The notes below the pieces were generated by a model that saw only the letters and a list, made by a program, of their open reading frames with translations, did no database searches and was not told the origin of the DNA. From positions 32,922,001 through 32,986,000 of the forward strand of contig CM114272.1 of the NCBI GenBank assembly GCA_050084515.1: DNA of 64,000 bases, given 5' to 3'. A program made the position numbers and the translations under genes. Positions 22,144 through 34,042 of the stretch are shown here, piece after piece. The stretch comes from Blasia pusilla. Lineage: Eukaryota; Marchantiophyta; Marchantiopsida; Blasiales. The number at the start of each line of letters is the position of its first letter. The first letter of the stretch is position 1.

Positions 22144-25100
22144 TTGAATAGGCAAGGAGATTTTATGATGATCGGTCGCACCTCTGCTTTATAGTAGAGT
22201 AAAAGGAGCTACTAAGTATTGGCATTTATAGGATCACCCGCTACATTTCTAATAGGAAAAGCATTGCTTGTTGGATAATGAATGGAAGAACAATAGGAAT
22301 ATATGTGTAGAGGGTACAACAAGGAAGATAAGGATGGAAAGAGTAAAGAAGATCTATTTGATTTAACCATGTCCAAGGAGATGTTATACAGATCATAGTA
22401 GGAGGTGCTATCAAGTTAGGGACTAAAGGCCAATACAAGGATTGTCACTACAATTGATGTCTTTTAATCCCAATAGAAGAAAAATCTCTACCAAAACGTA
22501 TGGAACAAAACTTTGGCACAAATATAGAAGAAAAAGGGTTACAACAAGAGGAGGTGGCCAAGAGGTGAATAAGGTTATGATGAACATTGTGGGGGTAAGT
22601 AATTTGGAAAAGGAGAAGGAGGACAAAAAAGAGGGGTAAGGGTAGAAAAGATGGGAATAGGAAATAAGAGTTCATATGAGATATGTGAGGATGACAAAGT
22701 AGTAGGAATCATTAATAATGAATCCACATTAATTATTAACAGAATTAAGTAACATATTATGATGAATAGTCAGGAAGACACGAAGAGGGAATATCGTAGA
22801 TTTTGACCTTACTTCTCTTAGTTTCATCCCAAAGCACTCCCGACCTTGAGCTTTGGAAGCAAAAGACTTAAGGTTGAGTCCAAAAGTCTCAACCGATTGC
22901 GTGTTCTATAGGTAGTGTGGAAACTCCCAAGCGCTAATTGGATCAAGTCTCCTTAAGTACATATCATCTCCCTAAGAAGCCCCTTTCCCAAGCCTCAACC
23001 AATCTCCTCAAGTCACTTGCCTAAATTGGAGCACGTCAGTTATCTCCTCAAGGTACGTCCCCTAGCTCAAACCTGAAACACGACCAAACAGACATTATGG
23101 TTGCTTCATAGTTCAAGGACTTGAGTAGGTAGGGAGGGAGAGTATCCTCCCTTATAGGTACTTCTGATTTTTTTTTTGGGATCCCATCTTCCCCATTATT
23201 CCACTTGGTCCCTTGGTTTTAGTCCTCAATCCAAACATGGTTCGCAATTCATGGATCGACGTTTAATAGTTATCCATCAAGATGGTTTGGTAGAGGCTTC
23301 TTGCAAATTATGCAACTCTCGGATCTCCAAACACATCTTGGAACTTAGACCCGTATTTAATATGTCTCATGTCTATTGCATGTCTTGACTCCTTATTTTG
23401 CGTCCCATGGTTGTCTTGCCGCGTTTCACATTTCGTGACTAGTTTCGTAGTGTCTTGCCCATCATGAATACTCATGTATTCCTTGCTTCTTAACCTTACT
23501 AGGTGCTTGGATAGAAGGTCTTAAACCTTTCTTTCTTTGCCTTTATCCCCATAAGTAGCTACATCCCTTTCTCGCCTAAGGCTACTCACCAAATACGTAT
23601 GCATCTCGTCTAGCGTTAGTCCCACGGCCGGTTCCATCGCCCTTTCTTGTCTCACGACTAGCTAGTCTAGTTTTTTACTTTGGTGGGTCACACCAAGGTC
23701 TTACCTCATTTGACCCATGATCATGACTCACTTCCTAGGTCCTTGCTAGCGTGGGCGCCATAGACTTAAGTATTTGTGACGGGGATAAGAAGAGAATAAG
23801 GAAGAATATAGAGAGAGTAATGGATGTATGAGTATAAGGAGGAGGGTCAACTCTAGAAATGGAAAGTCAACTCTATTAATAGTTGGAACTTTCTTGAAAA
23901 AGTGAGTTCCTCAAAATATGCCCCAAATAAGCCCAAAATAGGGGAAATTTTGCTCTATGAAGTTATCCTAGTCCTCAACATATCATCCTTAACTTTTTGA
24001 GGTTGTCTTTTGACCTCCGAAAGGAACCCTATGGATACTCATTCCTCTACTACAAAAGACTTGACAACTTTTTTTTTAGAGCCCATATTTGTTGTTGAGG
24101 CTGATAATAAGTTGTTGTAACAATTTGTCCTAGTTCTTTAGGGATACTTGTTTTATGCACTTACATACCATGAATCAACTTGGTAGGTATGAGAAGAGTG
24201 CAAGGTGCTATTCCGTGTTGTGAAAATCTTCACTTAGTGTGTCTCGCCAAAGTATATTGCACCGTGTAGAATTAGTAGTGAGTTTGGGTTGTTTGGATAT
24301 TCTCCAAGGGAGGTGTCAAATTGGTTGCTCATGGACATGTTGTTATGCATGTAGTTGTACCACAATGCTTGTAACCATACTGCAACATCTTGCCACCCAT
24401 TACCATTTTGGGATGTTGTTCTTGCACCATGCAATGGTTGTTGTTGGTGTCGTACTATGCCATTTCTAGCTACATCATAAAGTTGTTATTGTTGCTATAG
24501 CATGTCATTATTGGTCCCAAGAGTTGCATCAATGTCGAGGAAGTTGAGTACAATGTGATTAATTAAAAGAGGGAGATAATTTGCTTGTTTTTTAGAGGGT
24601 TTACATCATCATTACTACCATATTCAAGTTATCTATTTTGCTTCCATCCCGTACATGTGAGGATTTTTGTGTGGCATTGGGTAGGTTGGGATTGTGCTAG
24701 ACGGGCATGGATATGTATAGAGAGTGATGAATGTATGGATTGTGTGAAGGCATACATCTATGTAGGATGCCTTCAAGGGAGTTTTTTTGCAAACGCTTGG
24801 ACAAAGATTAGGTACATTATTGTAGAATGTTATCGCATTATATTGGATGTTGTTGCATTTTAAACATATAGGATTGTTTGAGGTTGTAGGTTATAGTGGC
24901 ATAGACACACTTATTGATTGTTAAGGGATTTGGCTTACCAAGAGCAAGAGTGATAGTTGATTGTACAAGAAGGGCAAAAGAATCACCTTAGAGTCCTTTT
25001 ATGGGATTGGCGTTTTGACACCAAATCTAGTCCAAATGGTGCAATTTTAGACAAGAACCTTGCATCTTGACCCCCTTACTCAAATATTGAACTCTCATTA

Positions 25101-26183
25101 GTAGTGATTTGAGGTCCACTAGGCTTTTGGGATTGCTGGGCATGCTAAACTTTCAAGTCCCCATACTAACAAGGAAGTTTCTCCCAAATATTGAATGACT
25201 TGCTTGTATTAGGGAGAGAGGGGTCATATCAATATTTAACCTTGTCTAGATTTGTTGAGTTGGAGGGTTGGTTGGAGATCTATAGTAGGGGAAACCCAAG
25301 GTTTGTTGAATTAAGACACCACTAATGTATAGATTAATTAGTACAAAGAGTGTGACGTGCTAAACACAAGCTTTTGTGACACATAAGATTGTCATGCAAG
25401 AGAGTAGGTGCATGATAATGTGTGTTTGGTTTCCAAGTTTTTAAGCTTACAAGATAATGAGAGTTATGTTTATTGTGTATGCTCACAAAAACCTCCCTTT
25501 TGTAAGATCTACACCTAAACCCAATTATATAGACATGTAGATAGTGTTATTTTATTTTGTTTGGACAGGTAAAATCATCCCCTATTAGATACATCATATA
25601 AAGTGTTACAACAGTCGCACAATAGTTTTTTCAAGATCTCACAACAAATGAGGCATATTTTTAGGGCCAATATAAGGTATTCCACAAAACTTAATTCTCT
25701 CCTTTCATATAGGAAGTGTAAGATGTAGTAGAGATATTCCATATGCCACCAAAAACTTGACATATAGATATTTTTTACAACATGGTTGGGATACCTCTTC
25801 CTACTACTTCTTTCCCCTCTAAACTAAATTTCTTTATATCAATTAGTGTTGTCATGGAAATGCTCTAATGATTCTCCACCATGAGGGGATCTCTAAAAGG
25901 GTTGGTCAATACATAACTCTAAATGTTGACGAATATTTTCATAGATAATAATTATTGTGATTTTTGTCAATGACAGCAGTACCCTTCAAGACCTCCCATT
26001 TGTTCTTAATAATAATCTAATTAATCCCTTATTATGCGCATACACATCGCCATACAATATACATAGTTATCACAAAATACAAACGCTAAAATACAAATAC
26101 CATACTCATAGCATCTCAACACATAGATAATCATGTGTGAAAATATCTCCAGTAAATCATACAATGTGCCATACACTCATGTT

Positions 26184-26184
<1 letters not shown>
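22144..26184. other. repeat-rich intergenic DNA, no gene
   Basis: No frame in this 4-kb stretch has a recognised product. Around 22,420-22,680 three overlapping frames on both strands are all low-complexity. Positions 23,860-24,060 carry one copy of a dispersed repeat that recurs near 26,520-26,730. The flat composition and phrases such as 'gcgtcccatggttgtcttg' suggest old LTR-type or other repeat DNA, but I cannot assign a class. Confidence 0.5.
23860..24060 (+). repeat. dispersed repeat, copy 1 (partner at 26.5 kb)
   Basis: Shares with 26,520-26,730 the ordered blocks 'gaaagtcaact', 'gaagttatccta', 'gtcctcaaca', 'tgaggttgtc', 'accctatggat' and 'aaaagac', in the same orientation and with similar spacing. 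The class is unknown. Confidence 0.6.

Positions 26185-26271
<87 letters not shown>
26185..26271 (+). repeat. (CT)n microsatellite, about 87 bp
   Basis: An uninterrupted ct dinucleotide run. The leucine/serine frame read through it is an artefact of the repeat. Confidence 0.97.
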
Positions 26272-26273
<2 letters not shown>

Positions 26274-28400
26274 GAAACCAAACTCACTCTCCTAGTAAGA
26301 GGTTCGGGTTATGCACAAGGAAAGAAGAACCATAGCTCTGCCACCTCATGAAAGGAGGTTCAACAAAGAGAGAATGGGCTCCCAAACTCTCTCTCATTGG
26401 GTACATATATTCCTTTCCTCTCCCCAAGCTCTCTTCTCGATAATTTTTTCTTGCAAGTTACCTCCCTAAATCTTAATCTTCAAGAGCTAAGGAGGTCAAG
26501 AGGGATCAAAGACCAGGTCCCAAAATAGAAAGTCAACTTTGCTCTTAATAAGAAATTATTTTAAATAGTATGTTCTTCAATATAGCTCAAAATGAGCCAA
26601 AACAAAAGGGAACACCTACTCTCTAAAGTTATCCTAATCCTCAACAAGTCATCTTTGGCCTCTTGAGGTTGTCATTCCACCTCCTCGAAGGCACCCTATG
26701 GATCCTCGTTGATCCGCCATAAAAGACATGTTAGTAGGGATAAAAGTCTATATAGAGTTAGAGGGACTTACCCACCAACTAAGGAGGTAATAAGAGATAT
26801 TTTGGTAAATGATTATCTATGTGTGGAGATGTTGTGAGTGGGTATGGTATCTCGTGCTTATACCTTTGTGTTTGGGGACAATGATATACGTTATATAACA
26901 ATGTGTACGCATCTGACAAGTATCATGTCTTTTAAAATAGATGGACGTGTTTCTATAGGATGCCTTGTTAAGGACTAGGATAACTTTAGCGAGCAGGTTT
27001 TCCCCTATCTTGGACTTATTTGGAGCCAAATTGAGGAACTTACTATTTAAGATAAGTTCCTATTATGAGCATAGTTGACTTTTTATCTCAAGAAGTGACA
27101 CTTGATCCCCTACTATAGGTTAAGAGCTAAAGAGATAATGTATGTACACATGTTATTAAGGAGAGAGCTTAAGAAGAGGAAAGGGATATACCTAAGGGGA
27201 GAGAGAGAGAGAGAGAGAAATTGGGAGCTTATTCTCTATTTGTTGAATCTTCTTCCATGAGATGATGGAGCTATGGTCAACCTTGCCTTAAGAGTAATCC
27301 AAGCCTGTCATTAGGAGAATAGGTTTGGTTCGACATGAAAGAGAGATGGAGAATGTGTGAGAGATTGCTTATCACTTGATTAAATAAGAGATATTTTGGT
27401 ATATGATCATTGTCGAGATGTCGGGAGTAAGTATGATATATCGTTGTCACTAAACACAAATACAACTTAACACTTTTATCATGGGAATCATGAAAGATAA
27501 TTATTTTGATAATCAAAATTTATTCATATTCTACTCGTCTTCTCAAAACTTGAATAAAGACATTCACTGATTTTGTAATATTGATATCTTTTGACTTTTT
27601 TTGTTTTGTTTTGTTGTCCAACAACTCTTAATTGAGAGCATACTTTACTTCTCGTACATTCTTTGGAAGGTGAAACTTCACATGAACTAACGTCGAGGAA
27701 ACAAAGACCTTTCTTATAGTTGGGCTTGTTTCGACACTGTTTGGGTAGAATAATATGGGAAAATATGCCTCTTCTCTATGTGAATCGCATGAGGGGATGT
27801 CCCAATGGAAAAATCATTGGAGTCTTAGATCGATGGGTCCAAAAATTTAGGTTGTTTCATAGAGCGATCACTCAATTTGTGATCTTTGGCCCAAGTTATG
27901 TATGTGTGTTGACCCAAGGATCGTTCTGCCCCGTGATTTTTTTGGCACAGAAGGACCAAAGACCACTCCTTGGTATGAGAAACTAGTATGTTGTCTGTGC
28001 AATGCACAAGTGATAGGTTTTCCCCTTAATTTAATTATGCTTAAATGACACACGGGTCTTAAGAGGACGTGTGTCAACAATAGAAGGGCCTTAAGAAATG
28101 TTTTCTCTAACCCCATCCTCTTTTAATTATCTAGATATGAGGCAATGATAGAGTTGATCAAAGATCCAAAATGCCTTCCATAGGGACGGCCCCCGGGGGA
28201 GAAACAAAAGGATGAGGGATCTAAACCAGATCCTATCATGATACAATTTAGATCGCTCACCCTTTTGTCTCGGGGAATCCATTAAGTAGCCCCATACTAG
28301 GGCGTCTCACTTGGAGGGTGTAAAATTTTGGACGTCCTTCAAGCTCTTGACCATAAAATAGAGACCATTTCCATTTGTGTCCGAGGAATGTTTATATTGA
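26272..28400. other. repeat-rich intergenic DNA, no gene
   Basis: Contains the second copy of a dispersed repeat (26,520-26,730), a related pair of about 70-bp blocks at 26,795-26,870 and 27,387-27,455 ('aagagatattttggta' followed by 'atgattat' or 'atgatcat'), and a short (GA)n run at about 27,198-27,219. At 27,986-28,012 there is a 'ctagtatg...gtgcaatgcac' motif also seen near 58,945. No coding region is recognised. Confidence 0.5.
26520..26730 (+). repeat. dispersed repeat, copy 2
   Basis: Direct-orientation partner of 23,860-24,060; see that entry for the shared blocks. Starts and ends are approximate. Confidence 0.55.
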
Positions 28401-28409
28401 GAGATTCTG

Positions 28410-28745
28410 TAACATGGAGGGCGTGCGACTTAAACACACACAAATATGTTTTGGACGTCCGGCCGTAGCAAGTGAGCGTCCACCTCCTACGGTACCCCGC
28501 ACCCAAGCACGGCATTTGACCATATACAGAATTATGGCTTTGTACGTCCGAGCCTCATATGCGTTTCTGAAACGCCCTCATAGGGCTTCTTATAAACCAA
28601 CCATAGGGTCATACATCTGAAACCATAATTTTTATATGACCAAATGCCATCCGCGAGTGCGGGGGTGCCGTCGGAAGTGACCACTCACCTCCCGCAGTAG
28701 GTCCAAGACCGATGTGAATTTAAGTCACACACCCTATAAATTATG
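28410..28745. repeat. imperfect foldback (inverted-repeat) element
   Basis: The left arm (about 28,425-28,545) and right arm (about 28,605-28,745) are imperfect inverted copies. Paired phrases include 'gacttaaa' near the outer ends, 'ttggac', a cytosine-rich 'ccccgca' block, 'ggcatttg(a/g)(c/t)catata' and 'aattatgg' at the inner ends. The loop is about 60 bp. The arms are too diverged to give a target duplication. A related single-arm sequence ('gcgtccacctc...acggtatttg') lies near 41,770-41,815. It is probably a MITE-like element. Confidence 0.6.
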
Positions 28746-28845
28746 TAAAGAAAAAACTCCCCTCAATTCGGGCCGTTGAGAGTGACCCTAGAGGAAAGAG
28801 GGCTTAAGCTTCTTTCCAACCCCACAAATTTCAGTTTGAATTAAA

Positions 28846-29490
28846 TTATTTAAAAAAGCACGGGAAGGAGGACGTAGGACGTCCCGTCCGCAAGGCTAAT
28901 TGAAACGCCCTACTCAAAGCCACATCGTCCAAGTTTGGTCCCATCATCGTCCTCGCGGAGCCGTCCGATATCCAAGCCTGTTTCCTCGCGCAATGAATGG
29001 GGCTGTTCATACCCGCCCTCCCTCCGTTTGAATTCTCTCGCAACGGCTCTCTCTCTCCCTCTGTCTCTCGCAGACCATGTCGCTCCTCTGCGAGTCTGTC
29101 TGTCCTCCCACCACTCCAAGAATCGGATAGATCCGTTGATCGGGGTCACTCGGCCTCTGGCTTTCGCGCGAGAAGAGCACGCTGTGGCAGCGGGCCGGTT
29201 GGAGCTCTTTCATGTCGGTCGGCTGCAGATCTGGTGCCGCAGTGTTCTAGTAGTTGTTGTTGGACTCGTCTTGGGCAGAATATCTGGATCGGGTTGCGGC
29301 TTTGAAGTTTCGTTTACCTGGGAGGAAGGTGATTGGGAACGGGTCTCATGCATTGGCCTGTTGATGCGTTCGTTCGTCGGGAGGGATTTCGCGGACATGA
29401 AATGAGGTGTTGATACGAGGCAAACTCATCCAAAGTCGAGATTGCGAGGTGGTAGAAGGGGAGGAGAGAAGAGTGGGAGAGGGAGAGAAG
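28846..29490 (+). promoter_or_regulatory. GC-richer 5' region of the membrane-protein gene
   Basis: Base composition shifts abruptly from AT-rich repeat to GC-richer sequence at about 28,860. Frames on both strands are long for that reason alone. A purine-rich leader (gaggagagaagagtggga and similar) precedes the ATG at 29,491. An in-frame ATG at 29,407 would add 28 residues. The later ATG is preferred because the tract between is purine-rich leader-like sequence. A minimal upstream frame (atg aaa tga) lies at 29,398-29,406. Confidence 0.4.
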
Positions 29491-29694
29491 ATGTCACTAC
29501 CGAACAGGCCTTCGTACCAGAAGGCCACCAAGAGCTCAGCGTCGGGTTTGACGCCGGCGAAGAGGAACTTCCCAGGGGGTGTATCTCCCGTCAGAGGACT
29601 GTCGCCTGTGAGGAGCATTTTCAGTGGGCGGAGCCAAGATGGTGAGACCTCTCGAAGTCACAACAATCCTTTGTTCACTCAACGCTCCTCCGAT

Positions 29695-29740
<46 letters not shown>

Positions 29741-32700
29741 CTATGGCGGTTTTGAAACTTGTGCACCCGTTTCCTCTCTCCAAGTAGAGCAACGGAGGGC
29801 AGAGAATTTGAGCTTTGGGTCCCAAGGCGAGATATGGTCTAGAGTGTAAGATCGGTAGGGGACAGGAGGGGAGGTGAAATTCATATGGGGCTCAAAGGAT
29901 TGAGCTGCTCCAAATAATTTAGTTGGCGTGATTCGTGGATAGTGTTCAATTATATGGTCGTTTGTAAACCCGCTATCCACGAGTTAGAGAAATGCCTAGA
30001 TGTCACTGTCTCATGGAGCTGAGGCTGTTGTACCTGTAGGTGAACGGAGGCCGGTAGGACGTGCTGTGCCAGATAGCCCATCTACCGTGGTGTCCCATGC
30101 TTCTAAAGAGTTCAAAGAGAATTGTGACAAGCAAGAGCTATGGAAAGTCCACGTCGAGAAGACCCAATACAGTGCAAAGACGTTGTGTTCGACCCCGGGG
30201 AAGAGTACAAGAGTTGGCGCCATGCAGTTTACTACCCCTCCCAAACCGGTGGTGAAGCGAAAAATTCTGGCGGAGAATCGGGAGATCGCCAAGGTCGCAT
30301 CGAAAGAAGGAAATCGAAGTGATGTTGAGGATTGTCCTCTGGATCTGCAGAGATCAGATGTAGAAGAGCTCAGAGCTCCCATGGTGTCAATTGAGGAGCT
30401 GCAGAAAAGGATACAGAAATTCCTGCAAGAAGAAGAGAGAACTTCTTCCGATATTCCCTTGTCTCCCACAAAATGTACCGAGAGCATGAGGAGGTTTTCA
30501 GGTGTTGTATGCGGCGAAAGCTCCGAATCATGTGTCGATGATCCAGTATCCCCATACCATCCAGTTTTTGCGCCTTATTCTCCACGTCCTGAGTTTCTCA
30601 GAGCCAGGACTCGGAGTCCCTCACCGGCTGCAGTTGAAGAGAGAGTCAGCTCCCAGGGTGACGAAGATATTTGCGTCTCTCTCGACAAGCCCACCACTCC
30701 CATTCCAGAGAAGTCCACAACGCCAACAAGTTACGACCCAAAAAACAACTTTCTCTCACCCAGACCTCAATTCCTGCGTTACCGACCTCTCCGGCGGCTT
30801 GAGCTATTGCGTAGAAGTGCAGATGCTATGCTGGACCTCGACTTGGATTCCCCTGCGACGGATGTAGATTCTTCGAGAAATGAGTCGCTGAAGGACGATG
30901 CTGAGTCTCAAGAAGTGCAGTCACTCTCATACTTTCCAGACAGCGTGGAAAGTACCCAAGAGTCTCCCAAAGTGGTCAACACACCAGAGGAGAGAGTTCT
31001 GGAGAGGATCGAGGCGGAAGATATCGAACTGAACCTCGAGCCTGTTCCAATTGTCGAGCCCCAGTCTCAGGTCGATATCGTAAGAGCACCAGAAGAAGCC
31101 ACGGTAGTCGCCAAAAAGGTTCGTTCCCAGGAGAGCGCCGCGGCGGAAGAAGTTGACAATGATGTAGAGAATGGGCCAGAGGTCGAAGAAGGAGAAGTGG
31201 ATGAGGATGAGGCGGAAGGCCGTAGTTTGGGCTTAAGAGTGTTCATTTCATTTGCACGCCTCCTCTCTGTCTTGGGCTTCGTCGCTTTGGTCCTCGTAGC
31301 TTCTGGAAGTCCGGGCCTACTGCCCACATCACTGCATGGAAATGAGCTCTCCTATGTCTGGCATTCCAGCAAATTTACTTCGCCCATTCGAGGCATCATT
31401 CAGACAGCCGAAGGCCTGTGGACAGATAGTCCCAAAGTGCTGGGTTATCCCACCAGCATGCTCAAGATGGATACTGTCCGTGCTAACTATATCGCTGTCA
31501 TGGAGGAAGTGAAATCCTTCGATAGTCGGGTGGTTTTGAACAACGCGAGAGCTCTGTGGGAATCCACGAGAATGTACCTGTCGCCAGGGGCTGAGTATGC
31601 CGCAAAATCCATGAACAGGGTGAAAACATGGATGAAGGAGGCCGGGGACTCAAATGCTGCACGTGCCCCGGGTGGGGACGAATGGGATTGGGTTCCGGAG
31701 TACGATTTCGTCGTGGGCCATGACATGTTTAACTCGGCTCAGGCATTCGAAGCTATTTTAGCTAAAATGCCGTCTTTCAAGATGAGATCCTTGTGGTCTT
31801 CGATCTTCCAGTCCTATATCAGTGGCGGAGGAGTCAAGAGTATACCAGATCTGCTGGAGGAAGAAATAGCTCAAGCCAACTACTTTGTGAATGTCATCGA
31901 CAGTGGGAACTCCAGTACATGCCCATGGCCTCTGCATGTCGGGAGCGACCAAGAAATTCTTCCCCAGCCTTCTCAGGTTGCGCTTGACACAGCTCTGCTA
32001 GAGACCTTGGAGGACCGAACTTCTGAAACCGTTGAGGAGTCCGAGGAGACAGTTGTCGAGGCTGTGGATAGCTGGCCCATACCAGTCAGGGAGCAGGTCC
32101 CTGCATCAGAGGCACAGCGAACAGATGGCAAGGAAGAGCATAACGGGGAGAGTGCGGTCGGAGATGAAGGATCCTCCCGGGGTTCTCCTGCACGAGGAGT
32201 CGAAGATCAACTTGTTAAGGTAGTGTCCACTGATAGTGAAGTCTCTAGTGAGGGACCTGACAGTTCCCAGGAAGACGACGCCTTCAAGATTCATGAGCAG
32301 GGAGATGGTGCAACATGGACGAACCCAATCGAGAGTGCGAAGGATTTGAACTTTCCTCTTGAAGAAGTTCCCAATCAAGAACACGTGTCGGGTCTGGAAG
32401 AGGTTGGAGAAATTCTGGCAGTTCAAGAATTCGTTCATCCCCCCAAAGAGACAGTTCCGCAGGGTGCTCCCGAAAGCCCCTCTTTTCTTGACGAGAATCC
32501 CAAGATGCCACTCTCGTCTTTCCTACCGGGTCTCAGGCCTGCCCTTAGCCTAGCGACTGGCGCCACTGCTATGCTCTCTGTAATTGTAGCCGTGGCTGTT
32601 GCCATGGTGCTACTGGGACCGGGACGCAAAATTTTCTCGCAGCTGTGGGGAAGGTCGAAAAGGGAGGATGTCCACGGCCAGCTTCAAGCCAACGCCAGTG

Positions 32701-33294
32701 TGGCACAAGGTCTTCGAGGAAAGCTACCCCGGAAGCCTCAACGAACGTTCAAGGTGAATACTTCTCAACCATTGGATACTGGCAGGAACTACCTGCCGGG
32801 GGATTCACCGGTGCCGCGACTCTCATCAGAGGTCGTTGTGGAGCAGTCTTTGGCTCCCAATTCGGTCCCAGCAGAGGGATCTTCCAAGCCCATCAGAGAC
32901 AGAGACATGTTCCTGAGTCCCGAGAGGTCCTACAAGCAAGTCAGCGACAGGGACCTTTTCGCGACTTCAGAAATCGAGGTAGTGGAGGATTCTGCGCTTG
33001 GCCGTTTCACAGCTCTAGTGCCTGTCGTCCACAACGAAGTAAGTACACTCTCTACTTTTGAACTTCTATTTTCGTCGAAGTCGAATACAGGCATTACCGT
33101 AGTGGGAAACTCTGGCAAGGTTAGTGGCTGGACAATTGACATATCGACCGATTCTTCTTGAATGAATGCAGGGAACAGACAATGAGCAAGTAAAGCTGAC
33201 GCCGGTGAGGAGGTCGAGCCGAATTCGCAGCCGCATTCAATCACCATGCAGTTCCATACACTCTTCGCATTACTCTTACTCTCCTGGTTTCTAG
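29491..33294 (+). CDS. two-pass membrane protein of unknown function (three exons, about 1,090 aa)
   Basis: Exons are 29,491-29,641, 30,040-33,038 and 33,172-33,294. The junctions are 'gatg|gtgaga' to 'cctgtag|gtgaa' (phase 1) and 'gaa|gtaagt' to 'atgcag|gga' (phase 0), giving 1,091 codons with stop. A longer exon 1 ending at 29,698 ('acag|gtctct') also keeps frame and would give 1,109 aa. The N-terminus is basic and Pro/Ser-rich with SPVR repeats. SPRPxFLR motifs occur at about residues 231 and 290. An acidic stretch precedes a hydrophobic segment at about 451-472, and a second hydrophobic segment is at about 892-909. The C-terminus carries TPVRRSSRIRSR. The SPRPQFLR and TPVRRSSRIR motifs recall a conserved land-plant family of uncharacterised transmembrane proteins. 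No enzyme or transport motif is visible. It converges on the hexosaminidase gene, with 748 bp between stop codons. Confidence 0.85.
29642..30039 (+). other. intron 1 of the membrane-protein gene, containing a (CT)n tract
   Basis: The donor is 'gtgaga' and the acceptor 'gttgtacctgtag'. The open frame of the large exon formally extends back to an ATG at 30,000, but that would discard the basic N-terminus. The (CT)n run at 29,700-29,736 lies within this intron, or just after the alternative donor at 29,699. Confidence 0.6.
29700..29736 (+). repeat. (CT)n microsatellite, about 37 bp
   Basis: A pure tc/ct run directly after the alternative 'acag|gt' donor. Length change here could influence intron 1 splicing but not the coding sequence of the preferred model. 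Confidence 0.95.
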
Positions 33295-34042
33295 ATTACT
33301 CCCCATTGCAGATGTTGTGGAGTGTTGGCGTGTAGCGCCATTGTATAGTCCGTTGGTCAGATTTCTTGGCGCAGTGCTGCAAGATGACGTCATAGTGTGC
33401 TCACTCGATCTCGATAGAGGAGAGAACGATTGCTCTGGGTATTGTATCGATACCCCTCACAGCGCAAGTTCCTGACAAGATTCACATCGGTTTCTTACAT
33501 TTCGTCCAGTGAAAGAGACCAGCGTAGCGTTGTTCCCTTAGGACTTGAACAGCACTTGTTGAGAAGTAGAGGTCTCTTTTTTCATCTTTGATGAACATTG
33601 AACAGTCGTAGTAGAGGTCCTTCAACCTCCTCCTTACAAGTCTTATCATTCGAGCTTTCTGCCTGGAAAGTTCCGTTGGAAGTCGGAAATACTACTATGT
33701 ATGTGGGAAAGATTCCCCGAGTTAAGGAATTTTTGTATCCTGCGCACGCCTTTTTGGGAGTCAGAGGATAATCGATCATCAATCACGAGTTATCAAAATT
33801 TCGAATCTCATTTGTGGGCCCTCACATTCATACTTTGTAAGATTCTCATTTCGCATTTCATTATAAACCCCAATTCTATGACGGCCATGTGCTTTCCCCA
33901 TGAATACCTGAAAATAAATCAGTTTTCATTTAATAAGTTCTGCCTTCATTTCACCCATGAGCAAACCTGGACCCCTGGAGTGCGAAATGAACTGTATCGG
34001 GGACGTCTCCATGAACATCTTATCTTGATGGCGTGGCAACAA
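33295..34042. other. shared 3' intergenic region of two converging genes
   Basis: This is 748 bp between the stop codons of the membrane-protein gene and the hexosaminidase. The frames here (33,582-33,782 minus; 33,701-34,135 plus) have no recognised motifs. It should contain both 3' UTRs; I cannot place the poly(A) sites with confidence. Confidence 0.5.

Noticed and set aside
28935-29405. 156-codon plus-strand frame upstream of the membrane-protein gene
   Set aside because: It lies in the GC-richer promoter and leader region, several frames are open on both strands, and no family pattern is visible.
30000-30039. ATG at 30,000 as the start of the 1,053-codon frame
   Set aside because: A good acceptor at 30,039/30,040 joins in frame to an upstream exon with a family-like basic SPVR N-terminus; the frame before 30,000 is closed by a stop.
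30011-30487. Minus-strand frames of 70-158 codons opposite the membrane-protein exon
   Set aside because: They are antisense shadows of a GC-balanced coding exon; they have no motifs or splice support.
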